Both the position numbers and the translations under genes were made by a program. Below the pieces are notes generated by a model. The model saw only the letters and a list, made by a program, of their open reading frames with translations, ran no database searches and had not been told where the DNA came from. From assembly GCA_008015835.1 (NCBI GenBank), contig SSGH01000007.1, positions 248,001-312,000 on the forward strand: a stretch of DNA of 64,000 bases, read 5' to 3'. Numbering within the stretch: the stretch's first letter is position 1; every line of letters starts with the position of its first letter. Of the stretch, positions 39,626 through 47,590 are shown one piece after another. Origin of the DNA: Lysobacter sp. Its GTDB lineage: Bacteria; Pseudomonadota; Gammaproteobacteria; Xanthomonadales; Xanthomonadaceae.

Positions 39626-40282
39626 TCAACGTTCGCGTGCGCCGCGTGTGAACTTCTTTTTCGCCGCGCGCTTACGACGCTCGTCGGTCTCGCGCTTGGC
39701 GGGTTTCGTTCCGTACACTTCGGCGTGCGCTTCGTCGCGCGCGCGCTGCGCGCTCTTTTCGTTCACCTGTTTCTGCACGCTGTCGACCACCCCGTGCAGA
39801 CGTTCCGCGAGCGGGCCGAAGGTCTGCTGCACGTAGCGGTCGACTTCGAAGCGCAGCAACGCGATCAAGCCGTCGCCGAGATCGGCGATCCTGCGCTCGC
39901 GGCTGCCCTCCGGCGCCGGCTGCGCGGGCTCCGCGCTGGACAAGCGCCGATGCGCGGCGCCGATCACGGCCGCGAGCGTATCCAGCGTGTGATCCTCGCG
40001 CGGTCCGCGCGAGAGCGTCGGCATCGCCAGCACGTCGCGCAGCAGCGCGTCGTTGCGCGCGCGGTGCTCGTCGATCGCCTTAGCGGCGTTGCGCCGCAGC
40101 GCTCCCGCAGGACCGTCCTGCGACATCCGCGCCGCCTCGGCGGCCGCGCTGGTCTCCGCCCAGGCTTTGAGCTTGCGATCCAGGTCTTCGCTCAACGGCG
40201 CGCCCACTCGCACTTCGGCCACTTTCTTGGCCAGCTCGTAGAGTTCCTGCGCTTTCTTGCTCATCTCGGGTCGATCGTTCAC
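39626..40282 (-). CDS. Unknown charged helical protein of the R-body locus
   Basis: 218 residues, no recognised domain. The composition is helical and charged: an N-terminal part (ELYELAKKVAEVRVGAPLSEDLDRKLKAWAETS), a middle helical segment with a possible coiled coil (LIALLRFEVDRYVQQTFGPLAERLHGVV), and a strongly basic C-terminal tail ending RKRAAKKKFTRGARER. The start overlaps the stop of the 69-residue gene (ATGA), so they are translated together. A basic tail could bind nucleic acid or a polymer surface. It is likely an assembly or accessory factor, but that is inference. Confidence 0.7.
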   Translation of the reverse strand: MNDRPEMSKKAQELYELAKKVAEVRVGAPLSEDLDRKLKAWAETSAAAEAARMSQDGPAGALRRNAAKAIDEHRARNDALLRDVLAMPTLSRGPREDHTLDTLAAVIGAAHRRLSSAEPAQPAPEGSRERRIADLGDGLIALLRFEVDRYVQQTFGPLAERLHGVVDSVQKQVNEKSAQRARDEAHAEVYGTKPAKRETDERRKRAAKKKFTRGARER

Positions 40283-40488
40283 GTACGCCTCCCGAAGGTT
40301 CGCAGCAGCATCAGCATCAACAGCAGATCGCGTCGGCGATCGCGCGGGGCGGCCTGTGCGGCGTGGCCCGCGCCGTCGTTCGACGCCGCCGGCGCGGATG
40401 CGACCGCCGGCAGCGATGTCGACGCCTCGGCGGGCGGGCGCCGCTCCAACAGCGGTCGCGCCATCAGAAATTGCTTGACCCGATCCAT
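40279..40488 (-). CDS. Small protein coupled to the 218-residue gene in the R-body locus
   Basis: 69 residues. The N-terminus is MDRVKQFLMARPLLER, the centre is Ala-rich and disordered, and the C-terminus has a short hydrophobic run (DLLLMLMLLRTF) between basic residues. It begins 31 nt after the deaminase-like gene and ends in an ATGA overlap with the 218-residue gene, which supports translation. It resembles no family I know. A peripheral membrane or scaffold peptide is possible. Confidence 0.62.
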   Translation of the reverse strand: MDRVKQFLMARPLLERRPPAEASTSLPAVASAPAASNDGAGHAAQAAPRDRRRDLLLMLMLLRTFGRRT

Positions 40489-40519
40489 GCCCCCTCCTCC
40501 GTCCGTTCCTTCGACGCGC

Positions 40520-42745
40520 TCAACCGCGCTCCACCACGACCACCGACGACGGCCCCTTGTAGCCCTCGAAGCGGCGCAGCGGCGCGGCGGCGTTCTCCGG
40601 CTGCGGCAATCCGGGGCTCACCGCGGTGGCCCAATACGCGCCGGCCACCGACAGCATCAGCGTCTGCAGCGCATCCAATAACGTATCGTTCGCCGCGACG
40701 CGGCCGACCGGCAGCGCTTGATACGCGACGATCAACAGCATGCGCAGGAATTCGTCCTGCAGATCGGTGTGCTCGACGCCTTGACCGTCCGCGCCCAGCA
40801 AGTAGCAGCGCCAGTTCTGGAACGCCGACAGCGCCAGCACCAGGGCTTCGAACCAAAACGCCGGCGCGGGAATGTCGCCCGCGATCTCCAGCGCGATGCG
40901 CTTGTAGAGGGCGTAGGCGTCCGGCATCGCGTCGGCGATGGGGCCGAGCGCGGAACGCAGCATGCCCTCGATGCGGCCGCGATTGCCGCGCTCGTCGAGG
41001 AGCTGCGCCAACGTGCCCTGCCCGGCGCTGATCGCCAACAGCGTCTGCACGTCGGCTTCGCTCAAAGCCTCGTTGCCCATGTACGCCACCGCGTCGCTCG
41101 CGGCGACCAGCACATCGGTGTCGATGTAGCCGTCGAGATGGCGGAAGCCGCGATTGATCCGATACTCGTCGGCCGACCAGAACAAACCCGACGCGCCGGT
41201 GATGGTGTTGCTGCCGAGATTGGTGTCGAGCGCGAATTTCGGAAACTTCGCTTGGATGAAGCCGCGATAGTAGAAGTCGTGGCCCAGGCGGAACGCGTAC
41301 GGCGCATTGTCGGCAGTGAGCACATCGTAGTACGTGCGACCGCCGGCGTTCGGCGCCGGCCGTTCGAGGGCCTCGGCGATCGCCATCGCGTTGCGCTTGC
41401 CGTTGTAGGCCACGCGCTGCGCGGATTCCGGCGTGTTCACGTCGAAGCGACGCAGTTTCAATCCGCTCCAGGTCAAGGAATCGTCGCGGAACAACTCGTC
41501 GAACAAGCCGGACGGGCCGTCGGCTTTGCGCGCGGGCGCGCCGCCGGTGCCGTGCCGGTCCGCCGCGTTCTTCTTCGCCGCGTTCTCGGCGCAGCGCCGG
41601 ATGTACGCGGCGAGCGTGCGGTAGAACTCTTCGCCCAAGCGCGCGGTCGCGCACATCCGCGCGTAGCCAATCGTCGAGCGATGATCGGCATCGGCCGACG
41701 CGCCCTCGCCGCAGTGGATATGGATCGCCATCGCCCGCGCGCGATTCGCCTCGCTGCGGCCGAAATCCAGATGCAGCGTTTCCGCGGTTTCGCGCAGGAA
41801 TTCCAGCAAGGCGCCGTAATGCGCTACGCGGTTCTCGGTGCCCAGCAGATCCAGACCGATGACCTGCTTGTACAGTCTCGGCTGGCTGAAGAACGGCATG
41901 ATCTTCTGTTCGAGATCGCGACGCAGCGCGTCGCCCGACTGATAACCGCTGGACGTGTGCGCCAGCAGTCGGAATTGGCAGCGATACGCGCGATTGAACG
42001 CTTCCACCATCGGATCGGCCAGCCCGATCTCGTCCGCGCCGAGCGCGATTTGGCTGCAGCGCACGCCGGAGCGGTGCAGGAACGCGAACGTCGCCAGCAT
42101 CCACTTGCGGTACAGCTCTTCGCCGCCGCCCTGCCGGCGCAATTGCTTGAGCAGCGAGGAGCGCGTCTTGTACGCGTCGTCGAACGGCGTGTATTTGTTC
42201 GCGCGATAGATCTTGCGGTTGAAATAGCGCAGGAAAGCGAACATTTGCGCGTCGTATTCGCGCAGATCGCCGACGAACAGTTGTTCGCGCACGCTGCGGT
42301 AGAGTTCGGGCGCTTCGGCCTCGGCGTTGGCGATGCGGTCGTCCAACCACGCGCGCTGGGCCAGCAGCACCGCGCCGATATAGACGTTCTCGGCCGCGCA
42401 TTCGCCGCGTTCGTATCCGGTGGGGTCGGGGCGCAACGCGAGCTTGCGCAGCGGATTGTCGTCGCTCTCCACCCACGCCAGGGCTTCGGCGAACAATCGC
42501 CGTTGGCCGTTGAAAGCGTTCAACGCCGCATCGTCGCCCACGCCCGCGACCAAGCCCAACAGGGACAGCTCGCGCCGCGAATCCCATTCGACCGTGTGCG
42601 CCTGCCCTTCCGACTCGAAGCGAACGATGTAGTCCTGTTCGGCCTTCGGCCCTTCGTCGAGCGGCAAGATGCCGCCGAAATGACTGTGATAGTCGTAGGC
42701 GTATTGCCGGATCGGGGTTCGCGATGTGAGTTTGAAATAGGCCAT
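40520..42745 (-). CDS. Large adenosine-deaminase-like metal hydrolase of the R-body locus
   Basis: 741 residues starting MAYFKLTSRTPIRQYAYDYH. I see the whole ADA active-site set in order: YHSHFGG (metal H20, H22), GLDLLGTE (297-304, the GIDLAGDE strand), HIHCGEG (H344 and E347, as in HAGE), RLGHD (H489, as in RIGHG), LGSNTITG (510-517, as in SNxxTG), and AASDAV (D551, as in NTDDP). The protein is about twice the size of ordinary ADA. Extra regions lie at about 35-285 and 375-480. The fold should be a TIM barrel with one Zn. It may deaminate a nucleoside or nucleotide; substrate unknown. Large divergent ADA-like proteins occur in the RADAR phage-defence system (RdrB). It stands between reb genes, and 31 nt separate it from the small coupled gene. 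Confidence 0.72.
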   Translation of the reverse strand: MAYFKLTSRTPIRQYAYDYHSHFGGILPLDEGPKAEQDYIVRFESEGQAHTVEWDSRRELSLLGLVAGVGDDAALNAFNGQRRLFAEALAWVESDDNPLRKLALRPDPTGYERGECAAENVYIGAVLLAQRAWLDDRIANAEAEAPELYRSVREQLFVGDLREYDAQMFAFLRYFNRKIYRANKYTPFDDAYKTRSSLLKQLRRQGGGEELYRKWMLATFAFLHRSGVRCSQIALGADEIGLADPMVEAFNRAYRCQFRLLAHTSSGYQSGDALRRDLEQKIMPFFSQPRLYKQVIGLDLLGTENRVAHYGALLEFLRETAETLHLDFGRSEANRARAMAIHIHCGEGASADADHRSTIGYARMCATARLGEEFYRTLAAYIRRCAENAAKKNAADRHGTGGAPARKADGPSGLFDELFRDDSLTWSGLKLRRFDVNTPESAQRVAYNGKRNAMAIAEALERPAPNAGGRTYYDVLTADNAPYAFRLGHDFYYRGFIQAKFPKFALDTNLGSNTITGASGLFWSADEYRINRGFRHLDGYIDTDVLVAASDAVAYMGNEALSEADVQTLLAISAGQGTLAQLLDERGNRGRIEGMLRSALGPIADAMPDAYALYKRIALEIAGDIPAPAFWFEALVLALSAFQNWRCYLLGADGQGVEHTDLQDEFLRMLLIVAYQALPVGRVAANDTLLDALQTLMLSVAGAYWATAVSPGLPQPENAAAPLRRFEGYKGPSSVVVVERG

Positions 42746-42805
42746 GCCTCGACTCCTGTCCGTGTCGCCGCCTCCCCGGCGACGGGTCGTCCTCGCGCGC
42801 GGACC

Positions 42806-43585
42806 TTATCCGCCGCCGCTGGCGCCTTTGCTGCGATCGAGCAGTTCGGCGTACTTGGAGATGCTTTGATCGATCTTGTCCATGGCGAAACTCGCGGCCT
42901 CGCCTTCCATCGCGCCGGTGGCGGCCGCCACCGCGGCGGCGGCGGCGACCATGATGTCGGTCGCCAGCACGCCCAAACCTTGCACCAGCGCGTCCTCCGC
43001 GCCCGCCGCGCCCTTTGCCAAGCTCTTCGTCATTTCGGTGATCAGCACCGCTTGGCTGGACAGCGCCAACTTGCTCACGCCGTCGAAATACGACAGCGCC
43101 GATTGCGACGCGAGCGCGGCGGTTTGGCTGATCAGCATGTCCGCATCGGTCGCGATCTGCGAAGCGGCGTAGCTGGCGGTCTCGGCGTTGGCGAAACTCA
43201 CCGCCTGCACGATCTGCGTGTTCAACGCGGAGGTGTCGGGCGGGTCGTCGATGCGCGGCGCGAAGGTGGTGGGATTGGCGCGGAACCGCCACGAATTCGG
43301 CGGCGCGACGCCGGCGGCCCGCGGCGGCGCTCGACGCGCGCGCGCAGTGTCGGCGCGGTCGTTGCGGTCGTCTCGCTCGTTGCCGCCCGCTTCGTTCGGG
43401 GCGCGGCGCGCATCGTCGCTGTGCGGCGATGTTTCGGCAGACGTTCCGGCATTCGATGCGGACTTCGCGTCGACCTCGGATTCGCGCGCGCTCGGCGCGC
43501 TCGCGGCCGCGCCGCCGAGCGCATCGTCGCCCGACTCGTCGTCCGGCTCGCGGGCTTTGATCGACTTCCACGTCCGCTGGCGCAT
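42806..43585 (-). CDS. R-body locus protein with disordered N-terminus and RebB-like C-terminal half
   Basis: 259 residues from MRQRTWKSIKAREPDDESG; AGAGG lies nine bases before the ATG at 43585, and the upstream ATG at 43621 is not needed. Residues 1-115 are highly charged and low-complexity (runs of R, D, A). From about 118 on it is a helical, Ala/Ser-rich region: LNTQIVQAVSFANAETASYAASQI, then ALASQSALSYFDGVSKLALSSQ, resembling the QITDAVTQSN...YQ pattern of RebB only weakly. It is probably a ribbon-associated protein, perhaps linking cargo. It ends 60 nt before the deaminase-like gene. Confidence 0.65.
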   Translation of the reverse strand: MRQRTWKSIKAREPDDESGDDALGGAAASAPSARESEVDAKSASNAGTSAETSPHSDDARRAPNEAGGNERDDRNDRADTARARRAPPRAAGVAPPNSWRFRANPTTFAPRIDDPPDTSALNTQIVQAVSFANAETASYAASQIATDADMLISQTAALASQSALSYFDGVSKLALSSQAVLITEMTKSLAKGAAGAEDALVQGLGVLATDIMVAAAAAVAAATGAMEGEAASFAMDKIDQSISKYAELLDRSKGASGGG

Positions 43586-43691
43586 CGTCCTATCCTCTTC
43601 TCGTCGACGGCGCGCGCGCATCGCGCGCGCGGCCTCCGTCCTCGGCTCTAGCGGCGCATACCGCGCCGCGCGGGGTCATGGCGCGTCGGGT

Positions 43692-43916
43692 TCAATCGCC
43701 GATCGACATGATCATCGTCGCCGCCTTCGACACCACCGCCGTCGTGATCTGGTTCAACGCCTGTTGGCTTTGCACCGCGTTCTGCAGCGACAGACCGATC
43801 GAATGGCTGGCCACCTGATACAGCGCAGCGATCGCTTGCGCGGGCGCCTCGGCGACGACCTTGACGTTGGTCTGGGTGACGGCATCCGTGATTTGCGCGT
43901 TGACTTGGTCGCTCAT
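43692..43916 (-). CDS. RebB family R-body protein 5 (short form)
   Basis: 74 residues starting MSDQVNAQITDAVTQTNVKV. It matches the first two-thirds of RebB (YQVASHSIGLSLQNAVQSQQALNQI), then stops after MIMSIGD; the block after NQGVMQIYS is missing. It is separated from the other four copies by the deaminase-like and accessory genes and lies nearest the ECF sigma gene. Known RebB proteins include short forms of about this length, so it need not be a truncation. Confidence 0.88.
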   Translation of the reverse strand: MSDQVNAQITDAVTQTNVKVVAEAPAQAIAALYQVASHSIGLSLQNAVQSQQALNQITTAVVSKAATMIMSIGD

Positions 43917-44001
43917 GTCCTCTCCCTGCCCGGTTCCGGCTTCGGTGATTCGACGGCCGCCGCGCGCGCATGGTCGCGAAACGCCCTGTCGCGGTATCCG
44001 C

Positions 44002-44029
44002 CGCGTTTCCGTTCAAACGAGGAAACGCG
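44002..44029. promoter_or_regulatory. 28-bp perfect inverted repeat upstream of rebB gene 5
   Basis: CGCGTTTCC and GGAAACGCG flank a ten-base spacer (GTTCAAACGA). It lies 86-113 nt before the ATG at 43916 in the gap after the ECF sigma gene. It could be an operator for the R-body operon, or a hairpin in its leader. Confidence 0.5.
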
Positions 44030-44142
44030 ACGGTTGTGAACTGCATAGTCGAAAGCGCTTGCGAACCGACCGACCGCCCGCGATCCGCGTCCGCGCGCGA
44101 CGAACGCGCGAGATCTCGCGGACGATTCGCACGCTAGCGCGA

Positions 44143-44721
44143 TCACGCGCCGTCTCCGGCCGCGGTGCGCAACCGACGGCGCAGCAACTGAATGCGCTTG
44201 CGCGCCACCGCCTCGTCGATGCGCAGCAGATGCGCGATATCGGGATACGGCAGTTCCTGCAAAAAACGGTAGTCGAACAATCGCTGCTGCTCGCGCTTCA
44301 TCGCGGCCACCACCGAGGCGACGCGCGCCAGCACTTGCGCGGTTTCCAAACGCCGCGGCGCGGAGGCGTCTTCGCTGGCGTCGATCTCGACGCCTTCGCG
44401 CTCCTGCGCCGCTTCGCCGTGCTCGAACACGCGGCCTTCGCGGCCATGACGACGCACGCTATCGATGAAGACGTGCCGCATCACCACGAATAAAAATTGC
44501 TCGGGATCGCTCAACGAAGACGGGGATCGACGCATGAACAGCAACGCCTTGAGCGCGGTGTTGGCGATCAACTCTTCGGCGCGGTCGGCGTGACCGCCGC
44601 ACAGCCGCAGCGCGCGACGACGCAGCTCCGGCAAACGCGCCTTCCACGCGCGGATGAACACTTGATCCGCGGTCGTCGGCGCATCCTGCGCGACTCCCTC
44701 TTCGCGTTTGCGTTGGTCCAT
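44143..44721 (-). CDS. ECF-type RNA polymerase sigma factor at the head of the R-body locus
   Basis: 192 residues. Sigma region 2 is about 30-100 (RRRALRLCGGHADRAEELIANTALKALLF, then DPEQFLFVVMRHVFIDSVRR), and region 4 is about 130-185 (RLFDYRFLQELPYPDIAHLLRIDEAVARKRIQLL). It is on the same strand as the reb genes and first in line. No anti-sigma gene is adjacent. It probably directs transcription of the R-body operon or responds to the same signal. Confidence 0.85.
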   Translation of the reverse strand: MDQRKREEGVAQDAPTTADQVFIRAWKARLPELRRRALRLCGGHADRAEELIANTALKALLFMRRSPSSLSDPEQFLFVVMRHVFIDSVRRHGREGRVFEHGEAAQEREGVEIDASEDASAPRRLETAQVLARVASVVAAMKREQQRLFDYRFLQELPYPDIAHLLRIDEAVARKRIQLLRRRLRTAAGDGA

Positions 44722-45082
44722 GACTCACCCGGCATCCTCCCTGGTGAAGCCAGTCTGATCCGTGGCCGCGCCGCGACGCTGTTCCCTAGGTGACACCGCG
44801 TGCGATGCAAGAAAAACGCAGCGTTGCATGCGCGCGCGGAAAACGACCATGCAATCGATAGCTCGCCCGATCGCCCGTCGCCGTGCGGGCTGCCGCATCG
44901 CGGATTCGAGCGCCGCACGCTCGCGACGCATACACGCGCACGGCGCGCGCACGACGCGGCACGGCGATCACGAGAATTTCAGAGACGCACGGTCTACGCG
45001 CGGGCCGATGCGGCGCGACGACGCGCCATCCCGCGCGTGTCGATACGCATACGAACGTCGGAGAGGTCGCGAGCGCCTCGCC
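44722..45082. other. 361-nt stretch upstream of the R-body ECF sigma gene
   Basis: No gene is convincing. Three copies of ATGCAA/TTGCAT occur within 50 nt: 44805-44810, 44824-44829 (inverted) and 44849-44854. The first two form an inverted repeat with a 13-base spacer, about 85-110 nt before the sigma ATG. They could be half-sites of a regulator. Confidence 0.45.
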
Positions 45083-47590
45083 TCAGCCGCTGGCCTCGCG
45101 CAGCGTGATCGACGGCGCGACATCGAGGATGCGTCGCGTCGCGAGCAGGCCCGCCGCGGTCGCGGCGACCATGCCGATGGCGGCGCCGGCCGCGGCCATC
45201 GCCCAATTCGTCTGCCACGGCAAATCGAACACCCGCGTGGCGACGACGCCCGCCAGCACCGACGCTGCGACCGCCGCGACCACGCCGGACAGCAGCCCGA
45301 TCGCCGCGAATTCCGACGCTTGCGCCATCCGCAATTGACGACGGCTGCCGCCGAGCGCGCGCATCACGCCGCCTTCCTGCAGACGCTCGTCCTGACTCGC
45401 GCTCACCGCCGCCAGCAGCACCAACACGCCGGCCGCGAGCGAGAACCAGAACACCACTTGCACCACCTGCGCGACCTGATCGCCGATGCTGCGCACTTGG
45501 GTGAGGATCGTGTCGACGTCGATCACCGACAGATTCGGAAAGCGCTCGACCACTTCGGCCGTGAAACGCGTGCGTTCGGCCGGCACTTTCACCGCAGTGA
45601 TGTAGCTGGCCGAATAGCCGTCGAGCGCGCCGGGCGAGAACACCACGAAGAAATTCGGCTTGAAGCTTTCCCATTCGACTTTGCGCAGATTCGAGATGCG
45701 CGCGTCGATGCGTTGACCGGCGATATCGAACGCGATGCGGTCGCCGACGCGCCAGCCCAGCGTCTCGGCGAACTTCTCTTCGACCGAGATCTGCGCCGGG
45801 CCGCGATAGTCGCGCGCCCACATCCGACCGGAGACGATCTTATTGTCTTCGCCGAAACCGTCGGCGCTGGAGAGATTGAACTCGCGCTCGGCGAAGCGTC
45901 GCGCGCGCGGATCGTCGTCGGTGTACTGCTCGCCGGTGACGGCGCGCCCGTTGCGCTCGATCAAACGGCCGCGCACCATCGGATAAAGGGTCGGCGGCGC
46001 GATGCCGCGCTCGGCGACGAACGCGCGCAGCGGTTCGACCTGGTCCTGCTGCACGTTGATGATGAAGCGGTTGGGCGCATCGGCCGACAGCGACAGCCGC
46101 CAACGGTCGAGCAGATCGGTGCGCACGAACGTCAGCAGCAGCAGCGCCATCAAGCCCAGCCCCAAGGCCGAGACTTGCGCCACGCTCACGCCCGCGCGTC
46201 GGCTCACGTTGGCCAGCCCGTAGCGCAAACTGCCGCGCAAGCGTCCGCGCGCGCGGCGCAGCGCGAAGATCAACGCCCACGCCAACGCCGCCAACACCGC
46301 CAACGTGCCGGCGATGCCGAACAACATCGCGAAACCGAGCGTGGCCGAGCCCGCCTGCCACCACAACAGCGCGGCGAGCCCGCCGAACCCGGCCAACGCG
46401 ACGAACCAGGCGCTCGGCTCGGCGGCGTCCAAATCGCGGCGCAGCACGCGCAGCGCGGGCACACGGCGCAGCGCCAACACCGGCGGCGCGCCGAACGCGA
46501 TCAACACCGTCATGCCCACCGCCAAACCGTGCAGCGCGGGCGCGAAGCCCGCGGGCGGAATCGAGACGCGCAACACGTCGGCCAACCACAGGCCGATGCC
46601 CCACTGCAGCGCGAACGCGATCACGACGCCGATCGCGCTCGCCGCCGCGCCGAGCATCAGCAGTTCGCCGACATGAATCGAAACGAGAGTCCGTTGGCTC
46701 GCGCCGAGGCAACGCATCACCGCCGCGCCGGACAGATGCCGCGCGCTGTGACGGCGCGCGGCCATCGCCACCGCGACCGCGGCCAACACCACCGACACCA
46801 ATGCCGCCAAACCGAGAAAGCGGCCGGCGCGATCGAGCGCGGAGCGGATTTCCGGTCGCGCATCGGCGATGGTTTCCAAGCGTTGCCCACGCTTGAGCGC
46901 GGGCCGCACCGTCGCCGCGAACCGTTCGATCGCGCGCGCATCGCCGGCCACCACCAAGCGATAGCCGACGCGACTACCTTCCTGGATCAAACCGGTGGCG
47001 GGCAGATCCTTGAGCGACGCGAACACTTTCGGCGCGACGTTGAAATAATCGACGGCGCCGTCGGGTTCCTGCAGCACCAGCGCGGCCAAGCGCAATTCCG
47101 CGGCGCCGACGCCGATGGCGTCGCCGATCTTCGCATCGAGCGCTTCGGCGCCCGCGCGGCTCAGCCATAGCGTGCCCGGCGTCGGGCCTTCGCGCACCGT
47201 GCGCTCGCCGCGCGCATCGACGATGCGGAATTCGCCGCGCAGCGGGAAGCCGTCGCCGAGCGCGCGCAGTTCGCCCAATTTCAAGCGCGCCGCGTCGCCC
47301 GCGCCGACGCGAATCATCGTCGGCAATTCCACCGTTTGCGTGCGGCGCAGACCGTCGGCGTTCGCGGCCTCGCGCACCGCGCCTTCGATCGGCGCATCGC
47401 CGCGCACCACCGCATCGCCGCCGAGCAAACGATTGGCTTCGATCGCGAGCGCGCGGCCGGCGCGATCGGTGACGAATCCCACCGACGTCACCGCGGTCAC
47501 CGCCAGCACCAAAGCCGCGATCAAAATACGCACATCGCCCGCGGCCAAATCGCGCCGCAGTTGCCGCCATGCGAGCGCGAACGCTTTCAT
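45083..47590 (-). CDS. ABC transporter permease, YbbP-like (double FtsX)
   Basis: 835 residues with the YbbP/FtsX layout: an N-terminal helix (LIAALVLAVTAVTSVGFV), a long periplasmic domain, FtsX domain one (about 245-380), a central pair of helices near 400-440, a second periplasmic part, and FtsX domain two at the end (about 700-830). DVRILIAALVLAVTAVTSVG is a typical YbbP opening. It overlaps the ATPase gene by ATGA. YbbAP-like systems are thought to act on hydrophobic compounds at the envelope. Confidence 0.9.
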   Translation of the reverse strand: MKAFALAWRQLRRDLAAGDVRILIAALVLAVTAVTSVGFVTDRAGRALAIEANRLLGGDAVVRGDAPIEGAVREAANADGLRRTQTVELPTMIRVGAGDAARLKLGELRALGDGFPLRGEFRIVDARGERTVREGPTPGTLWLSRAGAEALDAKIGDAIGVGAAELRLAALVLQEPDGAVDYFNVAPKVFASLKDLPATGLIQEGSRVGYRLVVAGDARAIERFAATVRPALKRGQRLETIADARPEIRSALDRAGRFLGLAALVSVVLAAVAVAMAARRHSARHLSGAAVMRCLGASQRTLVSIHVGELLMLGAAASAIGVVIAFALQWGIGLWLADVLRVSIPPAGFAPALHGLAVGMTVLIAFGAPPVLALRRVPALRVLRRDLDAAEPSAWFVALAGFGGLAALLWWQAGSATLGFAMLFGIAGTLAVLAALAWALIFALRRARGRLRGSLRYGLANVSRRAGVSVAQVSALGLGLMALLLLTFVRTDLLDRWRLSLSADAPNRFIINVQQDQVEPLRAFVAERGIAPPTLYPMVRGRLIERNGRAVTGEQYTDDDPRARRFAEREFNLSSADGFGEDNKIVSGRMWARDYRGPAQISVEEKFAETLGWRVGDRIAFDIAGQRIDARISNLRKVEWESFKPNFFVVFSPGALDGYSASYITAVKVPAERTRFTAEVVERFPNLSVIDVDTILTQVRSIGDQVAQVVQVVFWFSLAAGVLVLLAAVSASQDERLQEGGVMRALGGSRRQLRMAQASEFAAIGLLSGVVAAVAASVLAGVVATRVFDLPWQTNWAMAAAGAAIGMVAATAAGLLATRRILDVAPSITLREASG

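Noticed and set aside
40718-43651. 977-codon open frame on the plus strand opposite the R-body genes
   Set aside because: It is antisense to the deaminase-like gene and its neighbour, is rich in Arg, Ala and His, shows no domain, and follows from high GC at third codon positions.
44762-47170. 802-codon plus-strand frame
   Set aside because: It covers the YbbP-like permease on the other strand. Composition (RHRQ-rich) is typical of a shadow.
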